Part shown: in pieces, positions 22,444 through 30,349 of the stretch | Position numbering within the stretch: the stretch's first letter is position 1 | Layout of the letters: each line of letters starts with the position of its first letter | Source of the DNA: a virus | Virus record (IMG/VR): IMGVR_UViG_3300017949_002822 | Span: 1 to 30,883 of that record | Strand: one strand, 5' to 3' | Length of the DNA: 30,883 nucleotides | Notes under the pieces: model-generated | Databases searched by the model: none | Told to the model about the DNA's origin: nothing | The model's input: the letters and a program-made list of their open reading frames with translations, nothing else | Made by a program: the position numbers and the translations under genes

Positions 22444-22803
22444 ATGACTATGAAAGCAGGTAAAATATGGGGTCAGACCGAACTGATCCACGCAAACGGT
22501 GTGCTAGAATTTCACCGTATCGAATTCAAAAAAGGATTTAAATGTTCAGAACACGAGCATCAATACAAATGGAATGGTTTCTTTGTAGAATCAGGAAAGA
22601 TGATTGTGCGAGTTTGGCAAAGTGGTGATCAGGATGGGTTAGTCGATGAAACTATTCTCGGACCAGGAGAGTTTACTCAGGTTAAGCCAGGCAAGATTCA
22701 CCAGTTTGAAGGTGTTGAGGACGGTGTGGCCTTTGAACTATACTGGGCAGAATTCAACCACGATGATATTGTAAGAAGAACAGTAGGTACAAAGGTAAAA
22801 TAA
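22444..22803 (+). CDS. Single-domain cupin protein
   Basis: This 119-aa protein shows cupin motif 1 as GFKCSEHEHQYKWNGFFVESG, with a metal-type HxH but Asn where Glu is usual, and motif 2 as GPGEFTQVKPGKIHQFEG with the third His. The fold fits sugar-phosphate isomerases and sugar-nucleotide modifying cupins. Start may be 22444 or the in-frame ATG at 22450; both have a nearby purine-rich site and I keep the longer one. It stands at the head of the second glycan island, so nucleotide-sugar metabolism is likely, not proven. Confidence 0.82.
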   Translation: MTMKAGKIWGQTELIHANGVLEFHRIEFKKGFKCSEHEHQYKWNGFFVESGKMIVRVWQSGDQDGLVDETILGPGEFTQVKPGKIHQFEGVEDGVAFELYWAEFNHDDIVRRTVGTKVK

Positions 22804-22806
22804 ATT

Positions 22807-23799
22807 ATGGGGAAGAAAAACATCGGTAAAAAGAGAGACAATTGGTTTAACGATTATCATGATATACCCGAATTAGGAATAACTGGTACTCGAAAAATTA
22901 ATGATAGAATTGCTTACTATGATACCGACGATTTCAAAGATGCCACAGTAATTGATTTAGGTTGTAACATGGGACAGATGGCATTCCAAGCAGAAAAATG
23001 GGGTGCTAAAAATGTAATAGGTGTCGAGTTTGATGCAACAGCAGTTGTAAACGCAAACGAGATAAAAGAAAAACTACAATCTAATGTAAATTTTGTAGTC
23101 GATGATCTTGATAGTAATTTTTTCTGGAACAGCATATCTAAAAAAGATGTTGTTATGTTTCTTGCTATCATCGATACCCACGAACTTGAAAATAGGTATG
23201 GGATTCTTTCTAGAGCATGTTCTAAAACAGAAAAAGTCATGTACTTTGAAGGGCATGGAAAGCAGCCTTCCAGTAAATATTTTCAAAACATCATCGATTA
23301 CACAGATTTTTCTCAAATAATTTACAAAGGCGATACTCCTGTTAATCGACCATTCTTCAGATGCACTAGAGATGTGTTAACAAGCGACGAAGCAAAGGAA
23401 ACGATTACAAGTTTAGGATACAAAAAAATTGCAGTTGTTGGAAAATCACTTTCTGGGAAATCTACTATGCGAACAGAAACATGGCAGCATTTAAATGACA
23501 ATGGGTACGCAGTTATCGACGATTTAAGGCATATTAAAACAGTAAAAGAAAACGATGCGGGATCACTAATACCTACTGAGATCGATAGAATTGAGATTGA
23601 ACAACTAAAAGACTTTGATAAATTTGTGTTGTTTGATTACAGAGCTTTAGAATATTATAATGAGTTTGATGCAGTTTTCTTCCTCACACCAAATGAAGAT
23701 TTAATAGGACAAACCAGAGATAGAAAACGTCCCATGCGTAGTCCTTCTGTAAAAGATTGTACTACATTAAAAGCGAGTTACGCTGTAAGGACTTACTAG
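22807..23799 (+). CDS. Methyltransferase / P-loop kinase-like fusion
   Basis: This 330-aa protein has two domains. Residues about 40-190 form a class I methyltransferase with TVIDLGCNMGQM (48-58) and VIGVEFD (70-76). Residues about 200-330 begin KKIAVVGKSLSGKSTM with a clean Walker A (GKSLSGKST, 212-220), followed by YAVIDDLRHIKT and KFVLFDYRAL strands as in small kinases or nucleotide-binding switches. The P-loop half is short and ends soon after AVFFLTP. I do not recognise the combination as a known family. It may phosphorylate and methylate one substrate. Start is 3 nt after the cupin gene's stop. Each domain is clear by motif; the combined function is unknown. Confidence 0.82.
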   Translation: MGKKNIGKKRDNWFNDYHDIPELGITGTRKINDRIAYYDTDDFKDATVIDLGCNMGQMAFQAEKWGAKNVIGVEFDATAVVNANEIKEKLQSNVNFVVDDLDSNFFWNSISKKDVVMFLAIIDTHELENRYGILSRACSKTEKVMYFEGHGKQPSSKYFQNIIDYTDFSQIIYKGDTPVNRPFFRCTRDVLTSDEAKETITSLGYKKIAVVGKSLSGKSTMRTETWQHLNDNGYAVIDDLRHIKTVKENDAGSLIPTEIDRIEIEQLKDFDKFVLFDYRALEYYNEFDAVFFLTPNEDLIGQTRDRKRPMRSPSVKDCTTLKASYAVRTY

Positions 23800-24446
23800 T
23801 GTCAAAAAAGATAAAAGATTATTCGTGTTTCCTAATTTCTAATAAACCTAATTTACACAAGGATGTAATTAGTGGATTGATTAGTGAAAGGGTTAGTTTC
23901 TTTAACGGAACTGGAGTTGAATCATTTTCACAATTAGTAAACAGGTGCGTGGAATCATCTACTACCGAAATCGTTATTCTTATGTCAGATAAGATGAGAC
24001 CGATTGATGAAAATATACAGAAAACCGTAAAACTATTAAAAGAAGGATATGCGTTTGTTGGTATGTATCGCTTTGGGTTCTTTGGATTCAAAAAAGAATT
24101 ATTTAGAAGAATAGGTCCGATGGATGAAAGATTTGTTGGAGGATGCTGGGAAGACGATGACTTTTATATTAGACTAAGAGAAGCAGATTTATCAATGTAT
24201 TTGAGCCAAGAAGTTGGCTATGTTAAAAGCCACTCATCCTGGAATCACACGCTTTCTAAAAAACATTTTTATAACAAATGGTTCCTTAATGAAACCGATA
24301 GTAAGACGTACAGAAGATTGGATGAGATTAAATTAGATTATAATTTTGGTCCTAGCATTCCTGCTCATTTCTTACCCTGGAGTTATACAAAATTACTCTG
24401 CAAAAAAATTAAAAAATACGAAGGATTGGAAATAGGATATGAGTAG
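23799..24446 (+). CDS. Glycosyltransferase-like protein (GT2-type)
   Basis: This 215-aa protein starts at GTG 23799 (overlapping the previous TAG by one base) with AAGGA at 23787-23791. A TTG upstream in the same frame lies inside the fusion gene and was rejected. Key segments are TEIVILMSDKMRP (a DxM-type place for the DxD strand), FFGFKKELFRRIGPMDERFVGGCWEDDDFYIRLREA, where the ED(D)D motif typical of GT2 family members is clear, and a C-terminal basic part. It lacks the full N-terminal half of GT2 enzymes, so it is a short member. It ends 8 nt into the next gene. Confidence 0.78.
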   Translation: MSKKIKDYSCFLISNKPNLHKDVISGLISERVSFFNGTGVESFSQLVNRCVESSTTEIVILMSDKMRPIDENIQKTVKLLKEGYAFVGMYRFGFFGFKKELFRRIGPMDERFVGGCWEDDDFYIRLREADLSMYLSQEVGYVKSHSSWNHTLSKKHFYNKWFLNETDSKTYRRLDEIKLDYNFGPSIPAHFLPWSYTKLLCKKIKKYEGLEIGYE

Positions 24447-24999
24447 TGTAATCATTAATAATTTACCCGGAATTGAAAATAAAACTTATTTAGAATTAGG
24501 TGTCAACGACGGAGTGAACTTTGATCAAATAAGATGTCATCTCAAAGAATCTGTAGACATTAACGGCAATGGTACTTTTACTGGAACTACTGATCAATTC
24601 TTTGAAAGATTGCAAAAAAAGAAGAACTATGATATTGTTTTCATTGACGCTAATCATGATTATGATTTTGTTGTTAGAGATTTTAATAACAGTGTTAAGT
24701 GTTGTAACGAATGGATATTAATGCATGACATGATACCTCCAGGAAGGAAGTATATTAAGTCATATAAGTGTTCTGACTCTTACAAAGTATTGTATCATCT
24801 TCTAACTAAAACAAATTTTGAAGTATATCCTATGGACGAAAATTTTGGATTCACTTTAGTTAAGATGCCTGCCACTGAAATTGTATTAGATGATGAAGAC
24901 AAAACTCTTATGTACACAACCTTTAGTAATTTTATTAAAGGTCGTAAACTTTACAACAACAATGAAATTATCAACATGTTAGGAGGCGTTAGTGTTTAA
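24439..24999 (+). CDS. Small SAM-dependent methyltransferase-like protein
   Basis: This 186-aa protein has YLELGVNDG (17-25) as motif I and YDIVFIDANHDYDFVVRDF (64-82) as motif IV, matching the Methyltransf_24 pattern also seen at 21362. A MHDMIPPGRKY segment resembles the post-motif loop of such enzymes. The N-terminal region between the motifs is shortened, so SAM binding may be weakened. It is translationally coupled on both sides (8-nt overlaps). Sugar or glycan methylation is the likely role given the neighbours. Confidence 0.8.
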   Translation: MSSVIINNLPGIENKTYLELGVNDGVNFDQIRCHLKESVDINGNGTFTGTTDQFFERLQKKKNYDIVFIDANHDYDFVVRDFNNSVKCCNEWILMHDMIPPGRKYIKSYKCSDSYKVLYHLLTKTNFEVYPMDENFGFTLVKMPATEIVLDDEDKTLMYTTFSNFIKGRKLYNNNEIINMLGGVSV

Positions 25000-25975
25000 T
25001 AATTCCAGAATTTTTATCTCCGGAGCAACAGGATCATGGGGACAAACTCTAACAACTATGCTGTTAGAAAAATATAGTGTGGAAGAAATTATCTGTTTCT
25101 CTCGAGGAGAATTACAACAGGTACTAATGAAAAGAAAATTCAATAATAATCCTAAATTAAAATTTATTATCGGTGATATAAGAGATTACGATGCTGTATA
25201 TAATGCAACAAAAAATGTCGATTATGTGTTTCATTTAGCAGCGTTAAAACACGTTCCTGTTTGTGAAATAAACGTTCAGGAAACAATTAAAACAAACATA
25301 GACGGAACAATTAATGTTGTAAAAGCAGCAATCGAAAACCGTGTAAAGAAAGTTATCGATGTAAGTTCAGACAAAGCAGTAGAACCAATAAACCTCTACG
25401 GAATGACCAAGAGTGTCGGAGAAAAAACGATAATTCAAGCCAACGACCTGAGCGATCACACACGATTTGTTTGTATTAGAGGTGGTAACGTAATGGGGTC
25501 TAGTGGTTCAGTTATTCCTCTTTTTATAGAACAAATTAAAAAGGGCGGACCTATTACTATTACTGATAAAAAGATGACACGATTCTTTTTAACACTAGAA
25601 GAAGCAATTAATCTATTGTTCAAGGCTTCCATCGATAGTATCGGTGGAGAAACATTTGTTATGAACATGCCGGCTTGTTATATTGAAGAATTAGCCGAAG
25701 TATTGATGGATGAATACGGAAAAGTTGATGTTATCGAAACGGGCATTCGTCCTGGTGAGAAATTAGATGAAACATTAATATCACACCACGAGTCTAAGTT
25801 AAGTTATTGTTATGATGAAAACTACTTTTTAACATTACCAGTTGGATATAATCAAAAATTAGCAATACGCTACCAAGATCTAAAACCCTTTCCATATGAT
25901 GAATTTTCATCAAAGACAAAAATTCTTAACAAGCAGGAAATCAAGGAAATGCTAGCCAAGGGTAATTTTATATGA
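24992..25975 (+). CDS. NAD(P)-dependent UDP-sugar 4,6-dehydratase-like SDR (PseB/CapD type)
   Basis: This 327-aa extended short-chain dehydrogenase has the TGxxGxxG-like dinucleotide motif ISGATGSWGQTL (9-20), HLAALKHVPVCE (81-92), the catalytic area SSDKAVEPINLYGMTK with D127, K128, Y136 and K140, and GGNVMGSSGSVIPLF followed by TRFFLTLEEA. These strings match inverting UDP-GlcNAc 4,6-dehydratases (PseB) and relatives such as FnlA/CapD, and the length fits. It starts at GTG 24992 with GGAGG upstream. It should feed a rare deoxy- or amino-sugar pathway. No PseC-like aminotransferase was found in the window, so the final sugar is uncertain. Confidence 0.88.
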   Translation: MFNNSRIFISGATGSWGQTLTTMLLEKYSVEEIICFSRGELQQVLMKRKFNNNPKLKFIIGDIRDYDAVYNATKNVDYVFHLAALKHVPVCEINVQETIKTNIDGTINVVKAAIENRVKKVIDVSSDKAVEPINLYGMTKSVGEKTIIQANDLSDHTRFVCIRGGNVMGSSGSVIPLFIEQIKKGGPITITDKKMTRFFLTLEEAINLLFKASIDSIGGETFVMNMPACYIEELAEVLMDEYGKVDVIETGIRPGEKLDETLISHHESKLSYCYDENYFLTLPVGYNQKLAIRYQDLKPFPYDEFSSKTKILNKQEIKEMLAKGNFI

Positions 25976-26790
25976 AAATTTTAGTGCTAGGATCAAATGG
26001 CATGGCTGGCCATATGATTGTAAAATACCTATCTACACATCACGATGTAACAACCGTTGCAAGATCCAATGCAGATCATTGTTTGGATATAGAAAACAAG
26101 CAACAGGTAGAAAATTTTCTAGCAGAATTACAATCTAAAAGTTTTGATTTTGTAATAAATTGCATGGGATTATTAGTGCAGGACAGTATTCAAAGACCAG
26201 ACAGAGCAACAATCATTAATTCATGGTTTCCACACGCAGTAGAAAATTCCTTAAAAAATTTACAAACTAAACTAATACATTTATCAACAGATTGTGTGTT
26301 TGATGGCAACAAGGGAAACTATTTTGAAGACGATAGTCACACAGAAACAAATTATTATGGTAAAACTAAAAGCCTTGGCGAAATTAACAACGACAAGGAT
26401 GTAACATTTAGGATGAGTATCATTGGTCCTGAAATTAAGGACTCCGGAACTGGATTATTTCATTGGTTTGTGAATAAGTCGGAAAATGAAGTTGGCGGGT
26501 ATTCTAATGCGATGTGGAATGGATTAACAACCCTTCAACTAGCGAAATGCATTGACGAATACATAAATGATCCAACACCGTCTGGCATAATTCACGTTGT
26601 AAACAACGAAGTTAACATTAGCAAGTACGATCTGCTCGTTAAAATAAACGAAATATTTAATCTTGAAAAGAAAGTTAACAAGACTGTAGGTCCTAAAACC
26701 GTTAACAAGATTCTTGTTAATACTAAAAAAGATTTCAGCATTCCTAATTACGATATTCAACTAAATGAGTTAAAAGATTTTATAAAATGA
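25972..26790 (+). CDS. RmlD-like sugar-nucleotide reductase (SDR)
   Basis: This 272-aa protein has the N-terminal nucleotide motif VLGSNGMAGHMI (5-16), the STDCVFDG strand (105-112), and YGKTK (129-133) as the YxxxK active site. It resembles dTDP-4-dehydrorhamnose reductase and the FnlB/WbjC group that reduces 4-keto sugars made by FnlA-type enzymes. It overlaps the dehydratase gene by 4 nt (ATGA), so the two probably act in sequence: dehydration/epimerisation, then reduction. Substrate identity (UDP- or dTDP-linked) cannot be decided from sequence. Confidence 0.87.
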   Translation: MKILVLGSNGMAGHMIVKYLSTHHDVTTVARSNADHCLDIENKQQVENFLAELQSKSFDFVINCMGLLVQDSIQRPDRATIINSWFPHAVENSLKNLQTKLIHLSTDCVFDGNKGNYFEDDSHTETNYYGKTKSLGEINNDKDVTFRMSIIGPEIKDSGTGLFHWFVNKSENEVGGYSNAMWNGLTTLQLAKCIDEYINDPTPSGIIHVVNNEVNISKYDLLVKINEIFNLEKKVNKTVGPKTVNKILVNTKKDFSIPNYDIQLNELKDFIK

Positions 26791-27470
26791 AGGCATATAT
26801 CATAACATTAAAGGGGAATGATATTTCTGAAACACATGCTGCCGAATGTATAGAACAAGCAAAGAAGTTTGGTATTAATGTTTCGCGATTTAATGCAATA
26901 CACGGCCATGACTATCCTGCACATCTCAAAAGATTAAAAATAAATCCAAGATATAAATTTAAAAAAGGAAGAGCAGGAGTTTTCGGGTGTTTCTTGAGCC
27001 ACTATTATCTATGGAAGCAGTGCCAAGAAGAAAATGTTCCTTACTTAATTCTGGAACATGACGGATATATCATTAGATCCTTTCCTTCCGACATAATTGA
27101 TAGATTTAGTGACGTATTAAAATTAGATAATCACGATCCTTATTCAAAAAGTTATAATTCTATGTTTTTAGATGTAACAGAGCAACAACAAATAGAAATT
27201 ACCAAGTATCATAATCATCAAGCAAAGTTTTTAGAAAAAAATCAGACAGGAAACTACATGAGAGGAGCATATGGATACATTATTAAACCTCATGCCGCCA
27301 AAAAACTTGTAGACTGGATACAAATTAACGGATTTGTTCCTGCTGATCAACAAATAGGTGATTCTATAGTTGACATAAGAGTTACGACTCCGTCAATGGT
27401 AAGATTGCACCCAAATTATTTTGGAAATATAGGTAAACTTTCACTGACAGGAAATCCTAGCCTAATATAA
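26787..27470 (+). CDS. Glycosyltransferase family 25-like (LPS-type)
   Basis: This 227-aa protein shows the GT25 pattern: MKAYIITLKGNDISETHAAECIE at the start, GCFLSHYYLWKQC (67-79), PYLILEHDGYI (85-95) with the acidic metal-binding spot as EHD, and RGAYGYIIKPHAAKKLVDW later. GT25 enzymes add galactose-type sugars to lipooligosaccharide or collagen-like chains. ATGA overlap links it to the reductase gene. It would use the activated sugar made just upstream, or decorate a virion protein; this is inference. Confidence 0.88.
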   Translation: MKAYIITLKGNDISETHAAECIEQAKKFGINVSRFNAIHGHDYPAHLKRLKINPRYKFKKGRAGVFGCFLSHYYLWKQCQEENVPYLILEHDGYIIRSFPSDIIDRFSDVLKLDNHDPYSKSYNSMFLDVTEQQQIEITKYHNHQAKFLEKNQTGNYMRGAYGYIIKPHAAKKLVDWIQINGFVPADQQIGDSIVDIRVTTPSMVRLHPNYFGNIGKLSLTGNPSLI

Positions 27471-27476
27471 ATCGAT

Positions 27477-28007
27477 ATGTTTATAAATGTACTAAGAAAT
27501 TTTAATCATCAGGAAATTAAGGACCAGTTAATCCAGGAAATTTCCGAATCTCAGGCAACAAGCCAGTTTTTAAATAACGAAAATATCACGGTAACTGATT
27601 ATCATACTAAAGTCGATGAGAAAAAATACAGAGACACATTTTTTAATGCGGTGGGGCCTAGCATTGACAAGATAAGGAATCTATATTTTTGCAAAAAATG
27701 GGAAATTCACAATTTTTGGTTCCAACAGTATCAAAAAAATGACAATCACGGTTGGCATACCCACGGAGGATGCCAATGGTCCTTGATTTATTTCGTTGAA
27801 CTTCCTAACAAGGATATTTCTACAGAATTTTATGACACTGACGCCCAACAAATAATTCAACCCGAAGTACAGGAAGGTGATATTATAATTTTTGATTCAA
27901 AAGCACCACACAGATCTCCTAAAAATACCACTGACTCTAGAAAAACTATAATTTCTGCTAATTTAAGTTTGTTTGATGTCGACACAACTAAATTGAAAAA
28001 TGGTTAA
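27477..28007 (+). CDS. Putative 2OG-Fe(II) oxygenase (HxH variant)
   Basis: This 176-aa protein resembles the small putative 2OG oxygenase group that has a HGWHTHGG-type motif followed by LIYFVELP. Metal ligands are probably H94 and H145 (KAPHRSP), with R155 (DSRKTIIS) binding 2OG. At the usual Asp position stands H96 (H94-T-H96), so the metal triad differs from the HxD standard. EVQEGDIIIFDS is the expected strand before the distal His. The gene starts 6 nt after the GT25 stop and overlaps the next small gene by 8 nt. Activity and substrate remain open. Confidence 0.78.
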   Translation: MFINVLRNFNHQEIKDQLIQEISESQATSQFLNNENITVTDYHTKVDEKKYRDTFFNAVGPSIDKIRNLYFCKKWEIHNFWFQQYQKNDNHGWHTHGGCQWSLIYFVELPNKDISTEFYDTDAQQIIQPEVQEGDIIIFDSKAPHRSPKNTTDSRKTIISANLSLFDVDTTKLKNG

Positions 28008-28227
28008 GATATACGAATCACCAGATGGCGGCGAAACAGTGTTTGAAAGAGATACTAAAACAGGTGAACGGACGATTGTTATAAAAAAAGAGTACCCCGA
28101 TTATTGGATTTACGATCACGAATGGCGAGAAATTACCGAAATTGCTGAAAGGGGAAATAAGGCCTTGCAAAAATCACTAAAAGAGCTTAAACTATTATAT
28201 AACTTATCGAGAGGCAATGATGACTAA
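28000..28227 (+). CDS. Hypothetical 75-aa protein
   Basis: The protein begins MVKIYESPDGGETVFERDTKTGERTIV, a short beta-rich part, then has a helical, charged C-terminus (EITEIAERGNKALQKSLKEL). It is co-directional and overlaps both neighbours. A similar small protein is, from memory, common in marine T4-like phages. No motif was recognised. Confidence 0.75.
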   Translation: MVKIYESPDGGETVFERDTKTGERTIVIKKEYPDYWIYDHEWREITEIAERGNKALQKSLKELKLLYNLSRGNDD

Positions 28228-28690
28228 ACAGGCAGGTTTGAGATTAAATGAAATTTTGGCAGCCGTTGATCTAAACGGAAAGGATGTATGGGACGATCTT
28301 ACAGAAGAGCAACGTAAGAGTATCGTTTTTTATACTCTTAATCGCTATATAAGCGTCGTACAAGGGTCTAGAGAAGAAAAGGAACACTTTGTACTGCTAG
28401 GAAATGAACGCTTTAATAAGAACCTATTTTTGCTCTTAAACAAGCATCCAAAATTACTCTGGCAACTGGCCTGTAGTTGTGGTCATGAGTCAAAAAATGT
28501 GTTCACGCACAAGTGGATGAAACTGAATAAGTCCAAAGATAAGAAAGTAGAGTTTTTAGGCAAGATCTTTCCGAACATGAAAACTGCTGATCTAGAAACT
28601 CTTTCAAAAATTACTACAGATAAAGAGATAAAAGAATATTGTGCTGAACTTGGTTGGGATAAAAAAGAAGTCAATGGAATTAAACTATAA
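28217..28690 (+). CDS. Conserved hypothetical protein, 157 aa
   Basis: This soluble, helical protein (RLNEILAAVDLNGKDVWDDL ... HPKLLWQLACSCG ... KKVEFLGKIFPNMKTADLETL ... CAELGWDKKEVNGIKL) overlaps its neighbours on both sides. From memory, related proteins sit next to the zinc-finger protein below in cyanophages. The C-terminal half resembles a small helical protein-interaction module. I considered the T4 clamp-loader subunit gp62 but the sequence does not match it. Function unknown. Confidence 0.78.
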   Translation: MMTKQAGLRLNEILAAVDLNGKDVWDDLTEEQRKSIVFYTLNRYISVVQGSREEKEHFVLLGNERFNKNLFLLLNKHPKLLWQLACSCGHESKNVFTHKWMKLNKSKDKKVEFLGKIFPNMKTADLETLSKITTDKEIKEYCAELGWDKKEVNGIKL

Positions 28691-29357
28691 GTGCGGATAC
28701 TGCGAAAAGTCTTTCGCTAGGGAAAAAACGCTGATGGTTCATATCTGTGAACCAAAGAGACGCCATCTTTCTCGAAACGAGAAACACGTTCAACTAGCAC
28801 TTTTAACCTATCAAAGATTTTATGAAATTAGTCAAAAGACAAGCAAGAAAAAAACATTTGACGATTTTGTAGATAGCCCTTACTATAATGCTTTCGTGAA
28901 ATTTGGCAGTTTCATGAGCAATACCAATCCCATATATCCAGAAAAATTTATCGACTTTGTTATTAAGAGTGGAGTCAAACTAGACCATTGGTGTAGAGAT
29001 GAATTATATGATACCTATCTGGAAGAACTATTAAAATTAGAACCTGCGGATGGTGCGATACAGAGATCAATACAGACCATGATGGATTGGGCCGACGATA
29101 AAGAGGCTGCTTGGAATCATTATTTTAACTATGTTAATCTAAATCGTGCGACACACGATATCAAGGAAGGAAAGATATCTCCTTGGGTGTTGCTTAATTC
29201 AAAGACTGCAAAGGAAATGCTAAAGAAATTAAACGATGAACAATTGGAAATTATAGGACCCTTTATCAATCCAACATTTTGGATGAAACGATTCAAAGCA
29301 CTACCTGCAGACACTGAATTAGTGAAAGAAGTTATAAGAGAAGCGAAGATTGATTAA
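28674..29357 (+). CDS. Zinc-finger protein, conserved in marine T4-like phages
   Basis: This 227-aa protein opens with a C2HC-type zinc finger: C7-x2-C10-x12-H23-x-C25 (YKCGYCEKSF ... MVHICEPKRRHL), followed by an all-helical domain (EKHVQLALLTYQRFYEI, FVKFGSFMS, PEKFIDFVIKSGVKLD) and a C-terminal segment (ISPWVLLNSKTAKEML). The start at 28674 overlaps the previous gene by 17 nt. A non-ATG start at 28641 was rejected because it adds residues that do not look domain-like. Zinc binding is firm by pattern; nucleic-acid binding is inference. Confidence 0.82.
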   Translation: MELNYKCGYCEKSFAREKTLMVHICEPKRRHLSRNEKHVQLALLTYQRFYEISQKTSKKKTFDDFVDSPYYNAFVKFGSFMSNTNPIYPEKFIDFVIKSGVKLDHWCRDELYDTYLEELLKLEPADGAIQRSIQTMMDWADDKEAAWNHYFNYVNLNRATHDIKEGKISPWVLLNSKTAKEMLKKLNDEQLEIIGPFINPTFWMKRFKALPADTELVKEVIREAKID

Positions 29358-29545
29358 TGAAAAAAAGAATTTTGAAAGATGGAACAGAGGTTGAAGAATT
29401 GACCAAGCCAGTAAACTTGACAATATTAACCAAATGTCCTAAGAAATGGAAAATCATTGACATGGAAACAGGTCAGTGTTATACTGCAAGTGGAGATTAT
29501 GAAATATACAAACAATGGAAACTGATAGATAAAAAAGATGCCTGA
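29357..29545 (+). CDS. Hypothetical 62-aa protein
   Basis: This short basic protein (MKKRILKDGTEVEELTKPVN ... WKIIDMETGQCYTASG) looks like a single small beta-sheet domain. Its ATG overlaps the stop of the zinc-finger gene by one base (TAATG), and its end overlaps the DnaE-like gene by 8 nt, so it is co-expressed with both. No family was recognised. Confidence 0.7.
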   Translation: MKKRILKDGTEVEELTKPVNLTILTKCPKKWKIIDMETGQCYTASGDYEIYKQWKLIDKKDA

Positions 29546-30116
29546 TATTGATATAGATTTTATTGATAGAGATGAAGCACTCAAGCATTTCAAACACGTT
29601 AGAGCAAAACGTGTGGAAGATGGCAAGAGTGTAAAACACAATACGGGTGTTTATATGCACGAAGTTCCATTTGATCCGGAAAATAATTTATGTTCTATTC
29701 CCTATGAAGATGCAGAAGAACAAGGATTGTTTAAGATAGACTTCCTAAACGTTACTTTGTATAAGGGAATAAAAAACGAAAAACATTTACATCAACTTAT
29801 GGAGACTGAACCACTATGGGACCTACTCGAACAGGACGATTTCACAGACTTGCTGTTTCACGTCAACGGACATGGAAACATACTAAGACAAATGAAACCA
29901 AAGACGATACCACAACTAGCAGCAGTACTGGCGATGATAAGACCAGCGAAGAGACATTTGATTGGTCAACCATGGGACACGGTTCTAAAAGAGGTATGGA
30001 CGAAACCAACGAATGACGAATACTTCTTTAAGAAGTCACACGCAACTGCATATGCTGTGGCTGTTGTAGTTCAAATGAATTTAATCTGCGAACAGATAAG
30101 TTATGGGTATCAATGA
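29538..30116 (+). CDS. Miniature DnaE-like (C-family DNA polymerase) core protein
   Basis: This 192-aa protein carries, in the correct order, three hallmark regions of bacterial replicative polymerase alpha subunits (DnaE, about 1,160 aa). First, PDIDIDF (2-8), equal to the PDFDVDF motif with two catalytic Asp (here D5 and D7). Second, GLFKIDFLN (63-71), equal to VKFDFLG with the third catalytic Asp (D68), preceded by the KHNTGVYM segment that matches KHAGGVVI. Third, FFKKSHATAYAVAV (163-176), equal to FNKSHSAAYALV. A segment MKPKTIPQLAAVLAMIRP matches LQPDCFEDMIALVALFRP. PHP, most finger and C-terminal domains are absent. It may be a non-canonical polymerase, a primase-like helper or a structural relic. 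The homology was judged by eye. Confidence 0.8.
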   Translation: MPDIDIDFIDRDEALKHFKHVRAKRVEDGKSVKHNTGVYMHEVPFDPENNLCSIPYEDAEEQGLFKIDFLNVTLYKGIKNEKHLHQLMETEPLWDLLEQDDFTDLLFHVNGHGNILRQMKPKTIPQLAAVLAMIRPAKRHLIGQPWDTVLKEVWTKPTNDEYFFKKSHATAYAVAVVVQMNLICEQISYGYQ

Positions 30117-30349
30117 ACTACGAAGTAAAAGATTATAGAGAACCACAAAAACCTAAACTAGGATCATGGCCGTTCTGGACCGTTCCAGAATTATATGCTC
30201 TAAGTTATCTAATAAGAATAGGAATTTTCCTATTGGGCATTCCTTGGTTATTTGGCATGGCACTAACAGCCAAGGGTCTCTTCGTTACTTTTTTATTACT
30301 TGATTATTTTACCTATGTGGGTCTTAAGAAGGTTTACGGACTAGAGTAA
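30113..30349 (+). CDS. Small two-pass membrane protein
   Basis: This 78-aa protein has a polar N-terminus (NYEVKDYREPQKPKLGSW) and two hydrophobic stretches at about residues 28-50 and 51-72 (LIRIGIFLLGIPWLFGMALTA, GLFVTFLLLDYFTYVGL). It starts with an ATGA overlap on the DnaE-like gene. Its 3' end overlaps the convergent minus-strand gene by 26 nt. Holin-like topology is possible, but nothing specific supports it. Confidence 0.72.
   Translation: MNYEVKDYREPQKPKLGSWPFWTVPELYALSYLIRIGIFLLGIPWLFGMALTAKGLFVTFLLLDYFTYVGLKKVYGLE

Noticed and set aside
28217-28690. Clamp-loader small subunit gp62
   Set aside because: Size is roughly similar, but none of the gp62 sequence landmarks are present.
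29816-30016. 66-codon plus-strand ORF inside the DnaE-like gene
   Set aside because: It is fully contained in a recognisable gene in another frame; its low-complexity Thr/Ser/Asp content looks like a shadow translation.
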